A DNA stretch of 64,000 nucleotides, from the NCBI GenBank assembly GCA_013407085.1, contig JACCGJ010012616.1, positions 62,001 to 126,000 of the forward strand, written 5' to 3'. The notes below the pieces were generated by a model. The model did no database searches, was not told where the DNA came from, and worked only from the letters and a program-made list of their open reading frames with translations. Source of the stretch: Atriophallophorus winterbourni (taxonomy: Eukaryota; Platyhelminthes; Trematoda; Plagiorchiida; Microphallidae). Below are positions 57,216-64,000 of this stretch, in pieces. Position 1 is the first letter of the stretch; each line of letters starts with the position of its first letter. Made by a program: the position numbers and the translations under genes.

Positions 57216-57689
57216 TTGAATAACGCAGATATTGGAGTAACACATAAGGGAGGTATATCTCACCACTCCGTATTAATGCATCTCAAAGATAAGACTCCTT
57301 CAGGTTGTCCGACGAGCTGCATCTACCAAATCAACTGCAAGGGTTGCGCGGGTGTTCACATTGGGAAAACGTCTAGAGAACTCTGCACTAGGTTAAACGA
57401 ACACAGGAACCGAGTGGGAAAGCGACCCCGCAATCCCAGTGAATATCAATCATTGATTCGGGATTCGGCCCTAGCTGAACACCTGCTAGATACTGGACAC
57501 AGCGTTGATCTTGATAACGTGAAAGTGATAAGACGGGGTTTGAAATCTTATATGGGAAGACTTTACGCCGAGGCTGTTGAAATAACAAAGGCTGGGGCAA
57601 ATGCGGTGAACAAGGTGGATGGGGCGGATATCTCAACAATCTGGCGTTCGGTTTTGCAGCGGATTAGGATTAACGAACATCACACCTAA
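57216..57689 (+). pseudogene. Penelope GIY-YIG endonuclease domain, right arm
   Basis: 157 open codons: CIYQINCKGCAGVHIGKTSR (YIG changed to HIG), CTRLNEHRNRVG and SALAEHLLDTGHSVDLDN, ending ...ISTIWRSVLQRIRINEHHT. The upstream linker (57,105-57,215) carries the same in-frame TAG as the left arm. The His for Tyr change in the signature motif and the absence of RT make it non-functional. It differs from the left arm by scattered substitutions and lacks the 149-bp segment. Confidence 0.85.
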
Positions 57690-57864
57690 TACGCACATGA
57701 TTACGTAAGAAGTGTGTCGGCATACGCTGACCTGAACAATTAATAAACAATTAGGGATGAACACAGCAATTAGGTGTGATCAATTATCTTGATCTCCCCT
57801 GTGTAGCTTAGTGAACTCAGGATTCGTCAAGAGAATGCCATTTTTACTGTTCGTACCGACACCC

Positions 57865-57925
57865 TTGGTCTGACGAAGCTTCTGTGTTCAGAAGCGAAAC
57901 GTTACCAAAAACTTACTATAACCGA
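57865..57925 (+). ncRNA. Hammerhead-like ribozyme in the right arm
   Basis: Stem I TTGGT (57,865-57,869) pairs with ACCGA (57,921-57,925). Core CTGACGA is 57,870-57,876, stem II is 57,878-57,884 with 57,889-57,895 (7 perfect pairs, TGTT loop) and core GAAA is 57,896-57,899. Predicted cleavage is after A57,920. There is one extra A before stem II, and stem III is weak. It lies in the terminal repeat-like region, the position reported for hammerheads in Penelope-like elements. Confidence 0.75.
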
Positions 57926-57956
57926 TTCATAGCAAACTCTATTCTCATGATTATGG

Positions 57957-58600
57957 ACTCTTGATCGGTCTCGAATATATTCAAATACTTTTCTAAAGTT
58001 CAAACTAATTATTTTTTGTCGTTCATAGTGCTGAAAACTCAATTAAAACACCGTTGAAAACCGCAAATGTTCTCAGGATAGATTGCATTAAAGTGTGCGT
58101 GTGCCAAACGTTTAAGTGAAACCGTGTGAGTATACTGGCGACAGAGGAATGGAAATGTTGGGAGAAAGTTTGATAAAAATTTTCGAACATTTGATGAATT
58201 GATTGTTGCAGTTAATTGCTCAAACTGAATGTAGAACATCCCCAGTGAGTGGTTCCAAAAGACGCTGGAACGTATCGCCCGGTCACACTATACCTGTTAT
58301 TGGTAAGGTAATGGAGCGTATAGTCTCAGAAGGTATGGTCACACTTTCATACGCGTAATTTGTTTTCGGCATCGCAGCATGGATTTCCTTCGGAAGACTG
58401 GACGAAAATATTGCATGGATTTAATTACTTTCACGTTTGTTTCTTGAGCATTTCTACTACTTTTGAAAGTGATAAACAAAAATCGTTTCTAAAAAAACTG
58501 ATGCGTTTAGAAATCTGTTATCCACTACGTAGTTGGGCGAATATTTTCAGATCGTCAAGCACGAGTTCGAGTTTATTGATTGCTATCTAAAAATATTAAA
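57957..58600 (+). pseudogene. Decayed CR1 continuing after the Penelope insertion
   Basis: Immediately after the insertion the frame reads GLLIGLEYIQILF, resembling CR1-A GLTDSVLETANALARFY, as expected if one CR1 frame was split. Near 58,265-58,325 AGTYRPVTL and PVIGKVMERIV appear, then FSASQHGF and a degraded motif A. Stops and frameshifts are frequent. The part between 57,990 and 58,240 is unrecognisable. Confidence 0.55.
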
Positions 58601-58779
58601 ACCACCAGCGGACTATCATAAGTATCTGTTCCGTATTCAACCCGAAAGAACATGCAATAAGCATCCCAAGTCAAACACTTTCAACCACGGTTACCATGTG
58701 TGAAATAAATGTCACTTCTAAACTCGTATTTCAAGGTTTATTTAATCTTCAACTCGGAGAGTCTTCTGTAGGAGATAGA

Positions 58780-60268
58780 ATATCCCGCTAATATTGAAGC
58801 AATGTGCGAATTTGATACACAAAGCACTCGCATACCTGTTCAAGCAAACACTGGCAAATGAAGTGATTCCTACTGATTGGAAACGCGGAATAATTTATCC
58901 TATTTGTATAGGTGGTAATAGCTACGCTGTTTCTAAGGATCGAACTATTACTCCGTTACCCCTTATTTCAAAATAACTTGAGCGCCTCATTGTTGACGAT
59001 TTGATGAAACGTTTCGAAAATAATCTGTTGCTTTCAAGGAAACAGCGTTGATTTAAACGCTACATGATTAGACAAAATCTGTAGATAAAGGGCTAGCAAT
59101 ACTCCCCTGATACTTAGATATAACAAAAGCATTCGATTCTGTTGAACATACCCTACTTCTGCAGAAGATAAAAAGGCTCAGTATCTCTAGAATTTTGTTG
59201 ATTTGGCTAAATAACTACAAACAAATCGCACTACCCAGATTCGTGTTGATGCTCCATTATCAGAACTTGCCACGATCCCCTTTCTGGCTTATGTGATGAA
59301 GTACGAGAAATAGTTCGATGTAACATTACGTTATTTTCGGACGACACAAAGATAATGTTTTGCATCCAGTAGCCTAGAAGAATGTCTGCTATTACAAAAG
59401 ATCTTGATACGCTTCACAGCTGCTCGTTGAAGAACAAACTGCCATTTAACTTCAACAAATGCAGGATAATGAATGTGGGGAATCTAGTGGAATTCACATT
59501 ACATATAGGTTCACATGTCCTTGAAAATTGCAGTGAAGAAAAATATATGGGTGTCTGGATATGATCCACCTTAAAAAAATTCACTTCAAACTGACAGTGT
59601 CATTAAAAAAGCAACACGTGTCCTAAATGTACTCAAACGGGTATTTGGGAAATTTTCGCCCAAGATATTCCGAATGATCATGAATACGTACTTGAGAACA
59701 GTTAGGGATAACGGTGTGCAGTCATGGTCTCTGTGAATCAAGAAGGATGCAGAACTTAAACAGCGAATCTATCACCACTCAAGAAAACTAGTTCTGAGCA
59801 TCCGAAACAAGCCTCACAACGAAAGGATAGCTCAACTGATTCTGTTTGACTTTCCCTATCGACGAATCAGAGGATACCTTATCTTAATTTACAAAACATT
59901 CCATACCCCGAACCATCCCTTACATAATTATTTCACGCGAAGCGATCCGAGAAATTATTGAGCCCATGAATATGTACTGGTGTTACCCCATTCACGCCTG
60001 AACTGTAGAAGTTGTTTTTACTCTGTCCGCGTCTGTTTTACTTGGAACAGTTCATCTTCAACCGTTGCTCACTCCACTAAATTGCATGAATTTAAAACGA
60101 AATTAGAAGAATTTTTATTGAAATATTCGTTTCCCAAATACTTATATACTGCTTAATCTACTTTCTTATCTTATTTATACACTTACAACTTAATTTCTAC
60201 CATCCTATTGTTGTTGTTAAGCTTGTTGCTTTTTAGACCATTAAAAACTTTGAATTATCTTGAATTAT
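58780..60268 (+). mobile_element. Second decayed CR1 fragment with native 3' end
   Basis: It restarts upstream of the motifs already seen at 58.27 kb: LKQCANLIHKALAYLFKQTL, VIPTDWKRGIIYPICIGG and LISK-LERLIVDDL, then NKLPFNFNKCRIMNVGNL near 59,430. C-terminal pieces follow to about 60,120, then a 3' UTR with CTTTTTAGACCATTAAAA and a TTGAATTATC tail ending near 60,268. It is therefore a separate copy from 57,957-58,600. Numerous stops are present. Confidence 0.75.
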
Positions 60269-60269
60269 C

Positions 60270-62484
60270 ATAAACAACACACGACCGATTTCGAGCTGTT
60301 TGCACTAATCAAGGAGGTACAGTAAAATAACAATCGGCATGCACTTGATACAATGTTAGAATAGATTAATCTTGAGAGCCACTGTTTTAATTGATTGTCA
60401 AAAACTTCTTTTCATTCACATTTGTAAAACACATATAGGTCGATAGATGCGTCCATAGAGATTCTAGTATATTAACACGCTATGCAGATTTCTTCTAATC
60501 TATACTCCTAGGTTTGTTTTCCAGAGAGTTTCATGCCAAGTTTTTGTTTTCATTCGATATGTCCAAGATACATTCTTGCCAAGTTTGGAAGTATTGTTTT
60601 TCCTTCTGCCGAGTGGAATATCATTGCCAGCCACACTGTGTGTCACGTCCAAATTCATTTGGTCGATTTCACAGTATTCAATAAATCTGATTCGCGTTCA
60701 AAATTTTCATATCAATCGCGAGCATAACCATTCCCTATTATATGAGAGGAAGTGAAACATTCATGTATAAGATATAAGAAGTGTGTCTTGCATAAATTAT
60801 TAAAGGACTGCGCTGTTAAATTTAGTATTATTGGACAGCAATCCGTTTACCCCTGCTGCCGATCTAACTCTAGTCAAACAACCATGAGACGAGTGGATCA
60901 CAGATTCGTAAACGCATCCGTTGTTGTAGAAACAGATGGTGAGAGACCAGGTCAAAAGCGTTGAAATGTTCAAGTAACAAACCTGAATTCTATCACCTCT
61001 AATCAATTTTTTTCTTCCGAACGTCTAATGATTCTAGGTGATATGATAGACAAGAGCGATAAGATCAATATTCATGCTGTTTTAACGAAAACAAATTAGC
61101 GTATCGATGTGTGAGACCGTCATTTCTAAGAATTTAGGCTTTGTGACCATAATATGAACTGGGAATAATGTAATGGGACATTAATTTACAGCATCAGATC
61201 GGCAACGGGCTTTGAAGTTAGGTGTAATCACGCCGGGATTTCAATCGGTTGGTACCTCTACCTTAAGCGAGGAATAGTTCACAAATCTGTAGATGACGGT
61301 GCCCAATGATATACGGTGTGATTCTGTTTGAGCAACTGACTTGTGACAATCTCTGAATTGTTAGTATTAGATAGGTTGGGAATCCGTGCAGAATTACCAT
61401 TTCTGAATCATATCAGATATTTACTGCTTTGTTCATATGCAATAGGTACCGCCTAACCTAACGGAGGGAGTAGTCGAGAATTTAAAACATCAGCCTTACC
61501 TCAAGACGGTTCCGGGTTCAAAAACAGATCCGAGTGTGAATATGAACTGATGATGAGCTCAAATAAGTGCCAAACATCAATTCAGTACATACTTTGGATG
61601 GTTCTCCACTTGAAATCTGAAACAAACGTACTGGTGAGTAGTCTATAACTAAGAATAATTTCTCGGGAATTCCAATTGAACCGTCTATGGAATTATCGAA
61701 ATTTTTCCAAATCGTTCAATTCTTGAGGGGCGTGAATACTCACAAAGTTCCACTAGAACATTTGTCATGAAGAGTTTAGAGTGAAACATAGCTAGTGATT
61801 TTGCGGTTTTCATCGACATTTTGACTACAAAAATTCCTGATTTTGTGAGTGCTTTCGCATTCACGATTTATATAATAACATAGGTTTTCATACCATTCTC
61901 GACAGCAGCATTAATTGGTGTGTTTCCTAACCATCTCAAATAAGTGAATTCAATGTTTTGCGTTTCATACTAAAAGGTTGCCAAGAATCAGGAGTATTTC
62001 TGGCATTGTTAAGCATTCACTCTGCTCGCTTCAACCTCCTCCTTTTTTGTTACGAACAATAAAATCTAAGTTCATGTTTTGATCGATTTGAAAGGATATG
62101 CAAGTTCTCGTCAACCTTCAGTCTCATAAACTCTGTAAGTTGTTATTTTTACTTGTAAAATTTTAAGAAATCTGTCTGCTAATGCATAATCTGCTTGAGT
62201 GTTTCACTCAGGGACTATTTATCTAGCCGAAAAACAATCTATTTCACAACATCCGATCACTTTGAACTTCATACGCAAGCGAACATAAGAATTCAATGCC
62301 AACAAAAACCAATTACATCCGGGACTGCGATCGCTTCGACAGATTGTTCTTCCAATGTTAACTCCTAATCCAATAGGGAGAGGCTATCGGCAACGCTTAT
62401 CCACCTGCATTCGTCAACATGTTTGTAAAAAGAGACTGAATGTAATAACTATCTTAATTGGTAAAAACACGTTTGTGAGCAGTG
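60270..62484. other. Non-coding stretch
   Basis: No gene or element was recognised. Composition is slightly more balanced than in the AT-rich gaps further left. Confidence 0.5.
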
Positions 62485-64000
62485 TTCAAGATTCAAGATT
62501 CAAGATTCAAGATTTTATGGTTGAAAAAGCAATTACTTTACAATAACCATGCAGTTGAACTATAGGTACAAGTGTATATGTGTATAGAAAAATGTCAAAA
62601 TCAAAATAATTCTGGTAACGATAGATTATAAATAGTTCGGGGCATAATTTGGATTGGCTCTCAGGAAATCGTCTAGTTTTAATTTAAATATAGAAAAAGT
62701 GTTTGAGCTTACCAAATCGGCTGGCAGGGAATTCCAAGCGAAACAAATACGCACAGAATAAAAATACCTGCGACAGTTCTGATTGGAGTGGGGTATTTCC
62801 AACTTGCAGTTGTGACCGCGGTTGTTGCTGGATGTTCGTCGGTGAAATAGTATATCCAAAGGGTGGGAAACACTGTTAAGGATTTTGAATGTGAGGAGGA
62901 GGTCGGCTCGCAGTCTCCTTTGTGCAAACGTCGTCAGCTTCAGTTTACTTAGCCGGTCAGCGAATGGTAGGTTTTCGAGCCCAATGACCAGCTTTGAGGC
63001 TCTGTGGTGTATGCGATCCAATAGTGAAATGTCTTTTTGAAGCCATGGAGTCCAGGCTTGTGAAGCGTAATCAGTAAGCGGGTGTATGTACGTGTTCATC
63101 ATCAGAGAAAAACATCTCTGGGAAAAACGTCCGAATATCCGCCTTAACACACCGAGCATCCGAGACGCGCGTTTGTAAACGGCTTCGCATTGTAGACCAT
63201 TTTTCAGGCTACCGCAAATCCAGACACCCAGGTCTTTTTCTTGTTTGGTGTACTCCAGGATATTGTTGCCAAGCTTGTATGAATGAGAAAAGCTTAGCAC
63301 ACGACCAATGTGCATGATTTGAGACTTCTGCATGTTTAGCGGTAGGTTATTTTCAGATAACCACATTTGCACAGCATCCAAGTCACTTTGAAGCACACTG
63401 CAATCCTCGGCAGTGCTGATTTTTTTCCATATTTTTATGTCATCTGCGAACAGAACCATCTTACTGCCGCGTGGTGTTGGCAGGTCATTCATATAGATCA
63501 GAAACAGTATCGGTCCGAGCACGGATCCCTGTGGAACACCGCTAGTGACGTCGATTTCCTTCGATAGTATACCGTCAACTCGAACCCGTATATGTCTTTT
63601 GCTGAGATAGTCTCGCAGCAAGTCGTACAGTCCTCCAGCAATACCGTGTTTCTTTAGCTTGTTCAGCAGTAAGTTGTGATCAACTCTGTCAAAAGCTTTA
63701 GAAATGTCTAAGTAGCATGCATGAATACTGCCTCCGGCGTCCACTACACTAGTCCAGTCGTCCAAACATGTCAGCAAATTAGTTAGACAAGAGCGGTTTC
63801 TGCGAAATCCGTGCTGGGCAATTGTCAAGAGTCCGTTCGATTCCAGGTGGCGCACTACTTCTGCAGTGATTATGCGCTCAAAAACCTTCGAAACCGAAGA
63901 CAGCAATGTCACAGGCCTGTAATTTTTTACTTCAGAACGGCATCCACTTTTGTAAATTGGTGTAATTATTCCCAGCTTCCAATCAATTGGTACCATTCCG
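62485..64000 (-). mobile_element. CR1-B, 3' part, runs off the window
   Basis: A minus-strand CR1 with a tail of TTGAATC heptamers (62,485-62,513), a 3' UTR of about 110 bp and an open ORF2 to the window edge. It is distinct from CR1-A in sequence but has the same tail unit. The upstream half lies outside the window. Confidence 0.9.
62626..64000 (-). CDS. CR1-B ORF2, reverse transcriptase part (partial)
   Basis: 458 codons without a stop, entering from outside the window. The methionine at 63,996 is internal, because it falls in the conserved MVPIDWKLGIITPIYK region (VVPNDWKRGIITPIYK in CR1-A). Motifs: NYRPVTLLSSVSKVFERI, QHGFRRNRSCLTNLL, motif A YLDISKAFDRVDHNLL, motif [15 protein letters not shown], motif C MVLFADDIKIW, EKDLGVWICG and C-terminal NQNCRRYFYSVRICF. 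All catalytic aspartates that can be checked are present. Whether the endonuclease and ORF1 are intact cannot be seen. Confidence 0.92.
   Translation of the reverse strand, partial: GMVPIDWKLGIITPIYKSGCRSEVKNYRPVTLLSSVSKVFERIITAEVVRHLESNGLLTIAQHGFRRNRSCLTNLLTCLDDWTSVVDAGGSIHACYLDISKAFDRVDHNLLLNKLKKHGIAGGLYDLLRDYLSKRHIRVRVDGILSKEIDVTSGVPQGSVLGPILFLIYMNDLPTPRGSKMVLFADDIKIWKKISTAEDCSVLQSDLDAVQMWLSENNLPLNMQKSQIMHIGRVLSFSHSYKLGNNILEYTKQEKDLGVWICGSLKNGLQCEAVYKRASRMLGVLRRIFGRFSQRCFSLMMNTYIHPLTDYASQAWTPWLQKDISLLDRIHHRASKLVIGLENLPFADRLSKLKLTTFAQRRLRADLLLTFKILNSVSHPLDILFHRRTSSNNRGHNCKLEIPHSNQNCRRYFYSVRICFAWNSLPADLVSSNTFSIFKLKLDDFLRANPNYAPNYL

Larger units (their letters stand above)
55454..57956. mobile_element. 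Composite Penelope-like element, two arms head to head
   Basis: A minus-strand arm (about 57,102 down to 55,454) holds the RT C-terminal half, the linker, the GIY-YIG nuclease and a terminal region with a hammerhead. A plus-strand arm (about 57,098 to 57,956) holds the linker, GIY-YIG and the same terminal region. The outer ends CCATAATCATGAGAATAGAG and its complement mirror each other. The arms meet at a GAGCTC palindrome near 57,098. Inverted partial copies are a known arrangement for Penelope-like elements. The RT N-terminus is missing from both arms, so no autonomous element is present. CR1-like coding flanks both sides. Confidence 0.88.

Overview
The window is eukaryotic, AT-rich and packed with retrotransposons. 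It has no operons, ribosome binding sites or bacterial genes. The mix (RTE- and CR1-type non-LTR elements, a Ty3/Gypsy-type LTR family and a Penelope-like element with a hammerhead ribozyme) fits a digenean flatworm, probably schistosome-like. That assignment is inference from element content, because no host gene was recognised. The only host-gene candidate is one exon-like ORF at 30,886-31,087.

Left part (1-25.4 kb): a chimeric repeat at the window edge is followed by about 4 kb of AT-rich DNA. LTR element LTR-1 (4,611-12,637, target duplication AATC) has a complete CR1 element (CR1-A, two uninterrupted ORFs) inserted about 20 bp into its 5' LTR. Its own interior is reduced to gag, a protease stub and integrase. 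Next come an internally deleted RTE copy with a perfect 10-bp target duplication (15,504-17,209), an antisense RTE stub (18.2-18.9 kb), and a second member of the LTR family (LTR-2, 20,409-25,444, duplication GAAG). LTR-2 carries a 5'-truncated antisense RTE at its 3' LTR boundary (9-bp duplication).

Middle part (25.4-47.7 kb): long AT-rich stretches hold a 171-bp tandem repeat, TA arrays and CR1 tails. A CR1 copy sits antisense inside another CR1 copy (34.4-36.2 kb). The best RTE copy (38,327-42,388) is close to intact, with one frameshift in a roughly 1,055-codon endonuclease/reverse transcriptase ORF. It arrived with about 360 bp of extra upstream DNA, apparently a 5' transduction. Its target was an older antisense RTE fragment, and an 11-bp duplication brackets the whole insert.

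Right part (47.7-64 kb): decayed RTE and CR1 copies surround a composite Penelope-like element (55,454-57,956). Its two arms are head to head, each with a GIY-YIG endonuclease region and a hammerhead-like ribozyme. It lies inside a decayed CR1 reading frame. The window ends in a CR1 copy (CR1-B) with a 456-codon open reverse transcriptase that runs off the edge.

Functionally these are self-mobilising elements. Non-LTR elements copy themselves by endonuclease nicking and target-primed reverse transcription. The LTR family needs integrase. Penelope elements combine a reverse transcriptase with a GIY-YIG nuclease. Nested target duplications give a relative chronology: LTR-1 before CR1-A, LTR-2 before its RTE, the antisense RTE stub before RTE-1, and the decayed CR1 before the Penelope element.
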